Source: Nonlabens spongiae | GTDB lineage: Bacteria > Bacteroidota > Bacteroidia > Flavobacteriales > Flavobacteriaceae | Direction of reading: 5' to 3' | Length of the DNA stretch: 64,000 nucleotides | Assembly (NCBI RefSeq): GCF_002117125.1 | Contig: NZ_CP019344.1 | Location: 124,001 to 188,000 of the forward strand | Shown here: positions 10,333 to 19,363 of the stretch, in pieces | How the letters are laid out: each line of letters starts with the position of its first letter | Position numbering within the stretch: the stretch's first letter is position 1 | Position numbers and translations under genes: made by a program | Notes under the pieces: generated by a model | Databases searched by the model: none | Told to the model about the DNA's origin: nothing | Seen by the model: only the letters and a program-made list of their open reading frames with translations

Positions 10333-11532
10333 ATGATAAACATGAAATATACTTTTTCAGCACTGTTTATAGCCATGACACTTATGGTAAGTGCTCAAAA
10401 ACGTGAGTTGAGAAAAATTGAGAAGGCGGTTCAGTATGGTCAGATGACTGAAGCTCTTGAAATTTTCAATAGCATAGAAGAAAGTGAAGTTGAGGATAAA
10501 TATAGTGGTCAGTATAAGTTTTATAAAGCTGCTGTGGTATCTGGGGTTGTAGGAGATAAAAAGCCTACTTACGAAGATATCCAGATGGCTGAAAATCTTA
10601 TTGCTGAATCAAAGGCTGCCGGCTATGAGGACAAACAGTTAATGGCAATGGTAGAAAACGCGATCAATTCTCAAAAAATTCAGATTGTCAATTCAAAATT
10701 ACAATCTGGGAAAACTGAAGAAGCGATCGTAATCGTTGAGGATATCTATGAAGCAGACAACAGTAATAAAGATATGTTGTTTACTTCAGCCCAGCTCTCT
10801 TACCAAGTTTCTGATTTTGATGCTGCCAGAAAGAAATTTCAAGAGTTATTTGATGCTGGTTACACTGGTGAGACCGTAACCTTTTATGCTAAAAACAAAT
10901 CAACAGGTCAAGAAGAGGTTTTTCCGTCTAAAAAATTGGCAGAAGTAGCTATTAGCACAGCGAAATCCCACACTGATTTACGTGAAGATAAAGCGCCTTC
11001 TAAACTTGGTACAATCGTAAACAATTTGGTTTGGTTATATAAAAATGATGACCAGATGCAAAAAGCGAAATTTGTATTTGAAAAAGCGCAACAAAGATTT
11101 CCTGAAGACGCCTCATTGAAAATTGTCACTCCAGATATTTACAATACCCTAGGCATGACAGAGGAATATAAAAAAGCCATTGCAAATAGAGGTAATGATA
11201 TTACTGATCCTCAAGTTTATAATAATCTAGCAAGTGCCGCCTTTAAATCAAAGGATTATGACAATGCTATTCAATATTATACTTCTAGTCTTGAATTGAA
11301 AGAGGATAGCTATGCAGCTCATGTTAATTTGAGTAATGCTTATTTAGAAAAAGGTAACTTAGAAGAAACTACTGCAAAAGAACAGCAAGTATTGTATAAG
11401 GAAGCTTTGTCTCATTTAGAAAGAGCTCATGAGCTTAAACCAGATGATAAGAATATTCTCCCTACTATGGTAAGTTTATACGGTGTTTTTGAAATGACTG
11501 AAAAAGCTGAGGCGATCAAAGCTAAGATGTAG
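10333..11532 (+). CDS. exported tetratricopeptide-repeat protein
   Basis: 399 residues: signal peptide (MKYTFSALFIAMTLMVSAQ; ATG at 10342 is an equally good start), then helical pairs typical of TPR repeats, clearest from about residue 225 to the end (YNNLASAAFKSKDYDNAIQYY; HVNLSNAYLEKGNLEET). It is probably a periplasmic or envelope scaffold. It starts 6 bp after gyrA and likely shares its transcript; a TPR gene behind gyrA recurs in flavobacteria as I recall, with no known functional link. It ends before a strong bidirectional terminator. Confidence 0.82.
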   Translation: MINMKYTFSALFIAMTLMVSAQKRELRKIEKAVQYGQMTEALEIFNSIEESEVEDKYSGQYKFYKAAVVSGVVGDKKPTYEDIQMAENLIAESKAAGYEDKQLMAMVENAINSQKIQIVNSKLQSGKTEEAIVIVEDIYEADNSNKDMLFTSAQLSYQVSDFDAARKKFQELFDAGYTGETVTFYAKNKSTGQEEVFPSKKLAEVAISTAKSHTDLREDKAPSKLGTIVNNLVWLYKNDDQMQKAKFVFEKAQQRFPEDASLKIVTPDIYNTLGMTEEYKKAIANRGNDITDPQVYNNLASAAFKSKDYDNAIQYYTSSLELKEDSYAAHVNLSNAYLEKGNLEETTAKEQQVLYKEALSHLERAHELKPDDKNILPTMVSLYGVFEMTEKAEAIKAKM

Positions 11533-11555
11533 ATGAGCATAGGATAATCAAAAAC

Positions 11556-11591
11556 AAAAAAGCTTCTAGATTAGTTCTAGAAGCTTTTTTT
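11556..11591. terminator. bidirectional rho-independent terminator
   Basis: Long stem AAAAAAGCTTCTAGA / TCTAGAAGCTTTTTTT with a short loop, between the convergent TPR gene and NlpC/P60 gene. Confidence 0.85.
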
Positions 11592-11622
11592 GTTTCCAGT
11601 TGATGTTAATGGGAGCAACGGT

Positions 11623-12372
11623 CTAGAGCGATTTAATAACTCTTAGTTTATGCGAGTGATAATTGAGCTGCTCGTTATATATGCCCGTTTGATCAATTCG
11701 ATCCACTCGCACCTTGCCATGAGCATGAATGATATAGTTATTGGCCATAATGATTCCCACATGAGTAATAATGCCTTCAGCGTTGTCAAAAAATGCTAGA
11801 TCACCTTCTTCCGCTTCTTCAACAAAACTGAGAGAATCTCCCGCTTCCGCCTGCTGACTGGCATCACGCTTGATTTCCTTCCCATTCATGCGATAGATGA
11901 GTTGCGTGAAACCACTACAATCGATACCAAACGGTGTCCTGCCTCCCCATAAGTATGGTGCATTTAACAAGCATAGAGCGTCTTTGACTATTCCCGCTTT
12001 CGCGAAAGCAGACTGGTTTCTAGACTTATGTATAAATGTATCACCTAAAAACACAGCAGACGAGATTCTGGAACCGTAGCTGATATGTGAAAGACTCTCA
12101 TTGCTATGAGCCACTGGAGTCAGGATATCTTCACTATAAGATATGGACGAATTATTAAGGTTTTGAAAATCTTTTTCATCAATCTCAAGAACCATTTTTT
12201 TGTCTACCCAGCCCTCATATAAATCATGATGCAACCTTATGAGAAACCAGTTCTTTCTGGTGTCAATAATCTTAAACGTTTCACCATAGAGTAATTGAGA
12301 CACCATTTCTGAGGCATCACTACATTCACTCCTCATGGGAGTTATGGAAGTAGGTGAGACTCCGTATCTCAT
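11623..12372 (-). CDS. NlpC/P60 family cell-wall peptidase with SH3-like N-terminus
   Basis: 249-residue putative peptidoglycan endopeptidase. Residues about 1-60 resemble a bacterial SH3 domain (SQLLYGETFKIIDTRKNW...YEGWVDKK). The catalytic domain (about 125-249) has Cys152 in FGIDCSGFTQ, the following GDLAFF, His204 in THVGIIM and His216 in IIHAHGKVR. No signal peptide is seen from this start, as is common for the YkfC-like branch that trims murein peptides in the cytoplasm. A 15/16 copy of the palindrome encodes SAFAKAG (121-127) just before the catalytic domain. It lies immediately downstream of the thiolase (4-bp gap), so probably shares its transcript. Confidence 0.88.
   Translation of the reverse strand: MRYGVSPTSITPMRSECSDASEMVSQLLYGETFKIIDTRKNWFLIRLHHDLYEGWVDKKMVLEIDEKDFQNLNNSSISYSEDILTPVAHSNESLSHISYGSRISSAVFLGDTFIHKSRNQSAFAKAGIVKDALCLLNAPYLWGGRTPFGIDCSGFTQLIYRMNGKEIKRDASQQAEAGDSLSFVEEAEEGDLAFFDNAEGIITHVGIIMANNYIIHAHGKVRVDRIDQTGIYNEQLNYHSHKLRVIKSL
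11995..12010. repeat. CGCTTTCGCGAAAGCA, copy 4 (in NlpC/P60 gene)
   Basis: The only short copy with a mismatch (last base A instead of G). Read as AFAKA in the peptidase. Confidence 0.9.
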
Positions 12373-12376
12373 ATAT

Positions 12377-13555
12377 TTAAGCTGGTCTTTCTAATACCAT
12401 TGCACTAGCACCGCCACCTCCATTGCAAATGGCTGCAGCACCTAATTTCCCACCTTCTTGAGTCATGACACTCAACAAGGTACAAAGAATACGAGCACCA
12501 CTACAACCTAGTGGATGTCCCAAACTTACAGCACCGCCATAAATGTTAATATTATCGTCTTTTAGTCCGAGAAGTTTTGTGTTGGCAAGACCAACGACCG
12601 AAAACGCTTCATTAAATTCAAAATAATCCACATCTTCAATCGCTACTCCAGCATTTTTCAATGCTACAGGAAGAGCTTTAGCTGGAGCTATCGTAAAGTC
12701 GACTGGCTTAGTAGCTGCATCTCCATATCCTTTAATGTAAGCAATAATGTCGAGTCCCAATTCTTTAGCTTTTTCTTCTGACATTAAGACTAAAGCTGCC
12801 GCTCCGTCATTAATAGTTGAAGCGTTTGCAGCGGTCACCGTACCATCTTTTGTAAACGCAGGTCTCAAAGCTGGAATCTTATCCATTTTTACATTTGAGA
12901 ATTCCTCGTCTTTACTCATAACGATAGGTTCACCACGTCTTTGCGGGATTGAAACAGGAACTACTTCCTTATCAAATTTACCCGCGTCCCACGCAGCTGT
13001 AGATCTCTGATAGGATTGGATCGCAAATGCATCTTGATCTTCTCTGGAAAAATTGTGGTCTATGGCACACTGGTCTGCACATACTCCCATGGCTTGTTGA
13101 TTATAAGCATCAACCAGTCCATCGCGCTGCATACCGTCCACCATAGTGTCAGGGCCAAATTTCTTACCGTTTCTTAAATGTAAATAGTGAGGGATCGAGC
13201 TCATGTTTTCCATACCACCGGCTACAACAACCTGTTGCTGACCTAGTGCTATGCTCTGTGCCGCCATCATTACTGACTTCATACCACTGGCACAAACTTT
13301 ATTGATGGTTGTACAAGGCGTGTCCTCACTCATTCCAGCGCCTAGTGCGGCTTGTCGTGCTGGAGCCTGACCAGTATTAGCCTGTACCACATGACCCATA
13401 AAAACTTCTTGAACTTCCTTTGGGTCAAGGTCAATTTTTTTAAGAGCCCCTTCCGTCGCGATGGAGCCGAGCTTAACTGCAGATATATTTGAAAGTGACC
13501 CCATGAAACTTCCTATGGGTGTACGGGCGTATGATACTATGGCTACTTTTTTCAT
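12377..13555 (-). CDS. acetyl-CoA C-acetyltransferase (thiolase)
   Basis: Condenses or cleaves acetoacetyl-CoA (fatty-acid, ketone or isoprenoid-precursor metabolism). I choose the ATG at 13555 because it gives the family N-terminus MKKVAIVSYARTPIGSF; an in-frame start at 13615 adds a non-conserved basic leader. 392 residues, normal length. The nucleophile Cys is about residue 88 (NKVCASGMKS), the His is in GHPLGCSGAR and the C-terminal Cys is in AAICNGGGGASAM. Biosynthetic versus degradative use cannot be told from sequence. The NlpC/P60 gene follows 4 bp downstream. Confidence 0.93.
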   Translation of the reverse strand: MKKVAIVSYARTPIGSFMGSLSNISAVKLGSIATEGALKKIDLDPKEVQEVFMGHVVQANTGQAPARQAALGAGMSEDTPCTTINKVCASGMKSVMMAAQSIALGQQQVVVAGGMENMSSIPHYLHLRNGKKFGPDTMVDGMQRDGLVDAYNQQAMGVCADQCAIDHNFSREDQDAFAIQSYQRSTAAWDAGKFDKEVVPVSIPQRRGEPIVMSKDEEFSNVKMDKIPALRPAFTKDGTVTAANASTINDGAAALVLMSEEKAKELGLDIIAYIKGYGDAATKPVDFTIAPAKALPVALKNAGVAIEDVDYFEFNEAFSVVGLANTKLLGLKDDNINIYGGAVSLGHPLGCSGARILCTLLSVMTQEGGKLGAAAICNGGGGASAMVLERPA

Positions 13556-13669
13556 ATAATTGTTTATCCAGCAAAAATAACGTTTTCGCCGTTGTTTTAA
13601 AATCAGTAAATACATAAGCTGTCCTGTATTTTATGGAAGATTTTAAGGATTGATTCGTTTATTTGTAGA

Positions 13670-15709
13670 ATGCTTTCGTTTTTAAAGGATAATCAGATTA
13701 CAACCCAGTGGATAGCGCGCATATCTCTCTTGATATTCTGCACAGCTTTTGTAATCTACTTTTTCCCAAAAAGCAATCGGTTTACCTATGAGTTTGAGCA
13801 GGGACAACCTTGGGAATATGAAACCCTATACGCTCCATTTTCTTTTCCTATTAAAAAAAGCGATGAAGAGATAAAGAAAGCTCAAAAGGAAATCAAGCAA
13901 TCCACTCCTAGGTATTTTAAAAAGGATAAAGAGCTTTCTAAATTAGTGAAAAACGAGTGGAGCTCTAGGATCGAGCAATTAATCATAGATAGTATTATAC
14001 CAAATAATTCGGGTGTAGGTAGAAATGGTATCTCACTTTTAGAATCCATTTACAAAAATGGTTTTCTAGAAAATCCCTTGGCCCTTGAGGATTCTCATCC
14101 TGTGTATATTGACGATGGCAACGAGGTGGTGACAGCAACTTATGGAGGTCTAATCTTACCAGCAGAACTCAATAAAAAACTCAATAGGGCTTTTAATACT
14201 CAGCCAGATTCGATCCAGCCTATTTTAAAAAGACAGCTTCTGGGAATCATTAGAGGTGATATTATCTATAATGAAGAACTTACTGAGCTCAACATTGAAG
14301 ATGAGTTAGAAAACATAATTCCCACAAAAGGCTTGGTATCTCGTAATGCTAGGATTATCGCTCAAGGCGAAATAGTAGAGGGCGACAAGCTGCAAAAACT
14401 CAAGACCTTAAACGACCTTTACCAAGCTCAAACCTGGACAGAATCACAATACGGTTGGAAGCTGCTCGGTTACTTTATTTTGGTTGCTATGGCGATGATC
14501 ATGTTGTTGCTGTTCATTCATAAATACCGGTACCAGATCTATCTCGACTTCAGGAAACTCGCTTTCGTATACTTCAACGTACTATTTTTTATACTACTCA
14601 CTTCCATGGTGGTAAAGTTTCAGGACGATTATTTATACATCGTTCCGGTTTGTATGCTGCCCTTGATTATCAAAGCATTTTTTGATTCCAGATTGGGGCT
14701 TTTTACGCATGTGATCACCATCTTCGTTCTCAGCTTTATCGTCCCCAATAGCGCTCAGTATCTCTTCCTTCAAATGATGGCTGGTATCGTTACCATCCTC
14801 TCAGGATCTGAAATCTACAAACGAGCTAACCTCTTCATTACAGTAGGTCAGATCTTATTAGTCTATCTTGTTTCTTACACAGCATTCTATGCCATCAATC
14901 AAGGAGGAATCTTAGGTTGGGATTGGACTCAAGTTGCTTATTTCGGTTTGTCAAGTTTGGCACTATTGTTTGTATGGCCACTGATCTATGTTTATGAGCG
15001 CATTTTTGGTCTCGTGAGTGATGTATCCTTGTTAGAATTGAGTGATACCAACAGTAAATTGCTTAAAAAACTAGCAGACAAAGCGCCAGGAACTTTTCAC
15101 CACTCGCTCAATGTTGCTAATATCGCAGAAACAGTTGCCAATGAAGTCGGAGCAAATGCTATGCTGGTGCGGGTAGGAGCACTTTACCACGACATCGGTA
15201 AAATGAAAAACCCTACCTATTTTGTGGAGAATCAGACCAGTGGAGTGAATCCTCATGATGATATGGATCCTGAAGAAAGTGCTCAAATCATCGTAAATCA
15301 CGTGATTGATGGCATTGAAATCGCTCGCAAGAACAATCTGCCAGACCGTATTATCGATTTTATCAGAACCCACCACGGCGACAGCACGGTGTACTATTTC
15401 TATAAACAGGCAAAAGAGCAAGATCCTGAGGTTCCTAAAAAGCTTTTTCAGTACAAAGGCCCGCGACCGTTCAGTCTGGAAACGGCTATTTTGATGATTT
15501 CTGATAGTGTGGAGGCAGCTTCAAAAAGCCTTCCCAAACCTACGGCAATTCTCATCAACAATCTTGTTGACAACATTGTAAGCAAGCAGGTGAGCAACGA
15601 TCAATTTCTGAATGCTGATATTACCTTCAAGCAAATCGAGACCATCAAGGCAGTAGTAAAGAAAAAACTGGCTAGCATCTACCACCTACGCATCGAGTAT
15701 CCTGAGTAA
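13670..15709 (+). CDS. 7TM-HD family phosphohydrolase, PgpH-like c-di-AMP phosphodiesterase
   Basis: 679 residues. An N-terminal membrane segment (about 15-33) precedes an extracytoplasmic 7TMR-HDED sensor region to about 265, then about seven membrane helices (270-465) and a cytoplasmic HD domain from about 473 (GTFHHSLNVANIAE, LYHDIGK, later IRTHHGDS). This is the architecture of PgpH, which hydrolyses cyclic di-AMP; activity here is inferred from the family. It is divergent from the thiolase gene. No second c-di-AMP gene lies nearby. The ATG at 13670 is the first in frame and gives MLSFLKDNQITTQW. Confidence 0.9.
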   Translation: MLSFLKDNQITTQWIARISLLIFCTAFVIYFFPKSNRFTYEFEQGQPWEYETLYAPFSFPIKKSDEEIKKAQKEIKQSTPRYFKKDKELSKLVKNEWSSRIEQLIIDSIIPNNSGVGRNGISLLESIYKNGFLENPLALEDSHPVYIDDGNEVVTATYGGLILPAELNKKLNRAFNTQPDSIQPILKRQLLGIIRGDIIYNEELTELNIEDELENIIPTKGLVSRNARIIAQGEIVEGDKLQKLKTLNDLYQAQTWTESQYGWKLLGYFILVAMAMIMLLLFIHKYRYQIYLDFRKLAFVYFNVLFFILLTSMVVKFQDDYLYIVPVCMLPLIIKAFFDSRLGLFTHVITIFVLSFIVPNSAQYLFLQMMAGIVTILSGSEIYKRANLFITVGQILLVYLVSYTAFYAINQGGILGWDWTQVAYFGLSSLALLFVWPLIYVYERIFGLVSDVSLLELSDTNSKLLKKLADKAPGTFHHSLNVANIAETVANEVGANAMLVRVGALYHDIGKMKNPTYFVENQTSGVNPHDDMDPEESAQIIVNHVIDGIEIARKNNLPDRIIDFIRTHHGDSTVYYFYKQAKEQDPEVPKKLFQYKGPRPFSLETAILMISDSVEAASKSLPKPTAILINNLVDNIVSKQVSNDQFLNADITFKQIETIKAVVKKKLASIYHLRIEYPE

Positions 15710-15750
15710 TTATTCTAATACTTTTTTGACAAAGATGCTTTGTAATGTAC

Positions 15751-15766
15751 CGCTTTCGCGAAAGCG
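15751..15766. repeat. CGCTTTCGCGAAAGCG palindrome, copy 5 (intergenic)
   Basis: Perfect copy, 42 bp downstream of the HD phosphohydrolase stop and upstream of a co-directional gene. Confidence 0.95.
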
Positions 15767-15883
15767 AGATAATAAACAACACCACCCAAAACGATCCGTT
15801 CTGAAAACTGCACAACCTCGATATTTAGGCATGAACCTTGAACATATATGAAGATATAAGTTGCAACTCTTTATATTTGATTT

Positions 15884-17137
15884 ATGCTTAGATTTTTAGT
15901 GATTTTTCTCCTTTGCGGATTCATGGGCTCAGCGCAATATATTCTGGTTCCCATGGATCATGAATCTCAAACAGACCACCTCAAAGCTTATGGGGTTTCT
16001 TACTGGGTGTTGAGCAAGGGAACTAAAGTGAAATGGCTACTCAATTATCGTGGTGGCTCATTTCTCCTGCCTAATGTGGAGGAGATAAAGAAGGAACTGA
16101 TCATAAGGGGAGTGAGTTATGAGGAGTTGAGTGATGCAGAAGTCTCTGGTATTCTTGAGCTTATCTCCAGCCCATCGCAAAACATGCAAGAGGTATTGCT
16201 GGAAAAAGCGCCTAAAATTGCCGTTTACACGCCCACGGGTAAATCGCCTTGGGACGACGCGGTTACGATGGTTTTAACCTATGCTGAAATTCCGTATACA
16301 AAAGTCTATGATACCGAAGTTCTGAACGATGAGTTGTTGCTCTACGATTGGTTACACCTGCATCATGAGGATTTTACAGGTCAGTATGGTAAGTTTTACC
16401 GCAATTTCCGTTCTGCGCCCTGGTACATTCAAGAAAAAAAGGAGGCTGAAGAACTTGCCGCTAGTCTAGGTTACGATAAAGTGAGCGAGGCTAAACGAGC
16501 CGTGGCACTCAAAATAAGAGACTATGTGGTGGGTGGCGGTTTTATGTTTGCCATGTGCAGCGCGACAGATAGTTTTGATATTGCGCTCGCCGCAGAGGGC
16601 GTGGATATTCAAGAAGCCATGTTTGATGGAGATCCCAGTGAGGCTGGTTATCAAAACAAAATTGACTATAGTAAAACCTTTGCATTTACTGACTTTTTGT
16701 TGGAACGATCTCCTATGGTTTATGAGTTCAGTTCCATCGATATGACTGCAAAAAGAAAAATTAAGAAAGAACTGGATTATTTCTCTTTGATGGATTTCAG
16801 TGCAAAATGGGATCCTATTCCCACCATGTTAAATCAGAACCATACCTCACTTGTCAAGGGTTTCATGGGACAAACAACCAGTTTTAACCGTCCCGAAGTC
16901 AAGAAAAATGTACTGGTTCTGGGAGAGAATAAAACTAATGGAGAAGCAAAATACATCCACGGTATAAGAGGAAAAGGTTTTTTCACCTTCTACGGCGGCC
17001 ATGATCCAGAAGACTACCAGCATAGAGTAGGTGATCCACCTACGGAGTTGAGTCTGCATCCTAATTCACCTGGCTACCGACTGATCTTGAACAATATTTT
17101 GTTCCCAGCTGCCAAAAAGAAAAAGCAGAAAACTTGA
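15884..17137 (+). CDS. conserved exported protein, often labelled 'asparagine synthetase B'
   Basis: 417 residues with a signal peptide (MLRFLVIFLLCGFMGSAQ). Related flavobacterial proteins are commonly named asparagine synthetase B, but I see neither an N-terminal Cys nucleophile nor an ATP-pyrophosphatase motif. The GGGFMFAMCSATDSFDIAL segment (about residues 210-228) resembles the nucleophile elbow of a class I glutamine-amidotransferase-like fold, and GFFTFYGGHDPEDYQH would suit its His region; both are inference. Strongly conserved look with many W, Y and H. It overlaps the PAP2 gene by four bases, so the two are translationally coupled. Function should be left open. Confidence 0.65.
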   Translation: MLRFLVIFLLCGFMGSAQYILVPMDHESQTDHLKAYGVSYWVLSKGTKVKWLLNYRGGSFLLPNVEEIKKELIIRGVSYEELSDAEVSGILELISSPSQNMQEVLLEKAPKIAVYTPTGKSPWDDAVTMVLTYAEIPYTKVYDTEVLNDELLLYDWLHLHHEDFTGQYGKFYRNFRSAPWYIQEKKEAEELAASLGYDKVSEAKRAVALKIRDYVVGGGFMFAMCSATDSFDIALAAEGVDIQEAMFDGDPSEAGYQNKIDYSKTFAFTDFLLERSPMVYEFSSIDMTAKRKIKKELDYFSLMDFSAKWDPIPTMLNQNHTSLVKGFMGQTTSFNRPEVKKNVLVLGENKTNGEAKYIHGIRGKGFFTFYGGHDPEDYQHRVGDPPTELSLHPNSPGYRLILNNILFPAAKKKKQKT

Positions 17138-17889
17138 AAGTGCTGATGGTAGCAAAGCAGTTTCTGCTGTTCTTAATGTTGACCGTAACAGTCCTTTCTG
17201 GTTGTGCTCAATCCGTGATTGATTCTACCACGACTCCATTTAAAACCAAAAAATCTTTTTTCAGAAAGGCGGCGCTTCCTCTCGGGATGATTGCTGGTGG
17301 TAGTTTATTGAGCAGCAGTGACCTGGAACTCGATTTACAAAAATTTGTCAGGCGACAGACTGGCGATGACTTTTTATGGAGAGCCGACGATTATACACGC
17401 TTCATTCCACTTGCAGAAATAGGCATCGCAAATGTTGCAGGAATCGAAGCAAAAAATCACTGGTTTGACCAGTCTAAAAACCTGTTCATTGCTGGATATG
17501 CCACTGATTGGGTCACATTTAAAATCAAAGAATGGATTTTTAAACGGCGTCCCACCGGCAGGCAGCCTAATTCATTTCCTTCTGGTCACACCTCTTTTGC
17601 TTTTATGGGTGCCAGCGTGCTCAGGCATGAGTATCAAGATACTGCACCATTGTTGGGATATTCCGGATATTTTTTTGCCGCTACTACTGGCGGATTCAGA
17701 ATGGCAAATAATGAGCATTTCATCAGTGATGTGATCGTGGGCGCAGGTATCGCAATGCTGATTACTGAAATCGTATATCATTTTGATCCCATTATTCCTT
17801 GGAATCCGTTTAAGAAAACTAGAGGCGTCACTTTTTTTCCTACAATCGATGAGGATCGTTATGGAGTGGCTTTCAGTATGCAGTTTTGA
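17134..17889 (+). CDS. PAP2 family phosphatase, lipoprotein
   Basis: Acid phosphatase/phosphatidate phosphatase-type protein of 251 residues. TTG at 17134 overlaps the previous stop (TTGA); ATG at 17146 is the alternative and gives MVAKQFLLFLMLTVTVLSGC, a lipoprotein signal. The three PAP2 signatures are in order: KEWIFKRRP, FPSGHTSFAF and FRMANNEHFISDVIVGAG (the catalytic His and Asp of motif 3, with F in place of the usual S/T before Arg). It probably faces the periplasm and dephosphorylates lipid phosphates or undecaprenyl pyrophosphate. Substrate unknown. Confidence 0.87.
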   Translation: MKVLMVAKQFLLFLMLTVTVLSGCAQSVIDSTTTPFKTKKSFFRKAALPLGMIAGGSLLSSSDLELDLQKFVRRQTGDDFLWRADDYTRFIPLAEIGIANVAGIEAKNHWFDQSKNLFIAGYATDWVTFKIKEWIFKRRPTGRQPNSFPSGHTSFAFMGASVLRHEYQDTAPLLGYSGYFFAATTGGFRMANNEHFISDVIVGAGIAMLITEIVYHFDPIIPWNPFKKTRGVTFFPTIDEDRYGVAFSMQF

Positions 17890-18035
17890 CAAGGTTTGTT
17901 ATCCACTTGGGCTGAAAATTTTATAATAGAATCAGCTGCTCTCATAATTTGTGTGAAAATTCTGCATAAATCTGTTAAGCTCTTGTGTGATTTTAAAATA
18001 ATTAAGGGAGTTGGTGTTATTTTTAAAAGAAAAAC

Positions 18036-18164
18036 ATGAAACGTTTATTTAAAGTACTTACCGTAGCACAACTTGCCTTGACCGCTTATAACTATTATAT
18101 GGAGCACAAGCGCAATCAAGAGGTCAAAAAACTCAATAGAAAACTTGAGAAGTCTGGTTTGTAA
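18036..18164 (+). CDS. small hypothetical protein, 42 residues
   Basis: Short frame with an ATG after an A-rich leader: MKRLFKVLTVAQLALTAYNY then a highly basic segment ending KLNRKLEKSGL. A hydrophobic helix (about 5-21) followed by a charged helix suggests a small membrane-associated protein. It lies 21 bp upstream of the topoisomerase IB gene on the same strand, so may be co-transcribed. No family recognised. Confidence 0.5.
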   Translation: MKRLFKVLTVAQLALTAYNYYMEHKRNQEVKKLNRKLEKSGL

Positions 18165-18185
18165 TTTGATTTTCATTTAGTAAAA

Positions 18186-19274
18186 ATGACCCTCACTCCT
18201 GAACAAATCAAAGAGATGCTTACTGAGCCTGAATATGCTGCTCAGGTTGCCGATCTGGTCTATATCAATGATCACCACCTCAATATTTATCGCAAGCCCC
18301 ATGGTAGGGGCTTTACTTATTTGATCAATAATAAGGATAGGCTTACAGATAAGGACCAGATCAAGCGCATCAAGTCTCTTGTGATACCACCTGCGTGGCA
18401 AGAAGTGCGCATTAGTGAACTTCCTAACGGTCATTTGCAAGTTGTAGGACGTGATGACAAGCAGCGCAAGGTATATCTGTATCACAACTTATGGATGATG
18501 CTGCGCAATCAGACTAAGTTTTTTAAGATGTCCGCTTTCGCGAAAGCGTTACCTAAACTAAGATCTCGAGTAGAACAGGATCTGGAACAAGAAGAAATGA
18601 ACCTGAGCAAATGCCTGGCATTAGTAATTAAAATCATGGATGAAACCCACATAAGAGTGGGCAGTTCCTATTATGCTGAAACCAATAAAACCTACGGTTT
18701 GAGCACCCTGAGAACGCGACATGTTAGAGAAGATCACGGACACCTCAAATTTGAGTTTAAAGGCAAAAAGGGAGTCATGCAATCCCAAGAAATAGATGAT
18801 CCTGAATTGATGCAACTCATCAAGGAGAGTGAAGAGATACCCGGCTGGGAACTATTTCAATATTACGACGCACGAGGTGGTCACCACTCAATTGATAGTT
18901 CTATGGTCAATGAATACATTAGAGAAAATGCTGGAGAGATGTTCAGCGCAAAGGATTTTAGAACCTGGGGCGCTTCTACTGAATTCTTCACTCACGTATC
19001 TGGTTTAGATATTACGAAAGAACTTAAACAGCGTGAGAAAAATATCATCAGCGGAATGGACGCAGCGGCAGAGGCACTGGGAAACACGCGATCTGTCTGT
19101 AAGAAATATTATGTTCATCCCCAACTTCCCGAGCTTTACCTGAAAGACGGTTATAAAGAGTTTCATGAGAACAGATCCAAATTCAGGAACTCAGATTTTT
19201 TCACTCGCGAGGAAAAATGGGTGCAGCACATTATCAATGCCTTTGAGATCAAGTTTGAGGAAGCACTGGATTAG
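18186..19274 (+). CDS. type IB DNA topoisomerase (poxvirus/eukaryote-like)
   Basis: Relaxes supercoils by a 3'-phosphotyrosyl intermediate without ATP. 362 residues, the size of bacterial viral-like TopIB. The N-terminal domain (about 1-100) has FTYLINNKDRLTDKDQIKRIKSLVIPPAW. The catalytic domain has the Arg region HIRVGSSYYAETNKTYGLSTLRTRHV, a Lys/Arg stretch HLKFEFKGKKG, and the nucleophile Tyr (308 or, more likely, 309) in VCKKYYVHP. A palindrome copy is read as SAFAKAL at about 117-123. TopIB is patchily distributed in bacteria. It probably shares a transcript with the preceding 42-codon ORF. Confidence 0.92.
   Translation: MTLTPEQIKEMLTEPEYAAQVADLVYINDHHLNIYRKPHGRGFTYLINNKDRLTDKDQIKRIKSLVIPPAWQEVRISELPNGHLQVVGRDDKQRKVYLYHNLWMMLRNQTKFFKMSAFAKALPKLRSRVEQDLEQEEMNLSKCLALVIKIMDETHIRVGSSYYAETNKTYGLSTLRTRHVREDHGHLKFEFKGKKGVMQSQEIDDPELMQLIKESEEIPGWELFQYYDARGGHHSIDSSMVNEYIRENAGEMFSAKDFRTWGASTEFFTHVSGLDITKELKQREKNIISGMDAAAEALGNTRSVCKKYYVHPQLPELYLKDGYKEFHENRSKFRNSDFFTREEKWVQHIINAFEIKFEEALD
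18533..18548. repeat. CGCTTTCGCGAAAGCG palindrome, copy 6 (in topoisomerase IB)
   Basis: Perfect copy, read as AFAKA between the N-terminal and catalytic domains. Confidence 0.95.
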
Positions 19275-19363
19275 GAGATAAAAAAAATTGTGATCGTTTT
19301 TTATTAATTGGATTTTTTAAACCTTAGCCAAGAGTCAAGAGTCAAGCTTCAAGCACTCAAAAA

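Noticed and set aside
15872..15879. TATATTTG box giving a leaderless transcript at 15884
   Set aside because: The box ends only 4 bp before the ATG and lacks a -33 element at a usual distance; chance match in AT-rich DNA.
19329..19352. Short AGAGTCA/TCAAG direct repeats after topoisomerase IB
   Set aside because: Only two to three very short units; not distinguishable from low-complexity sequence.
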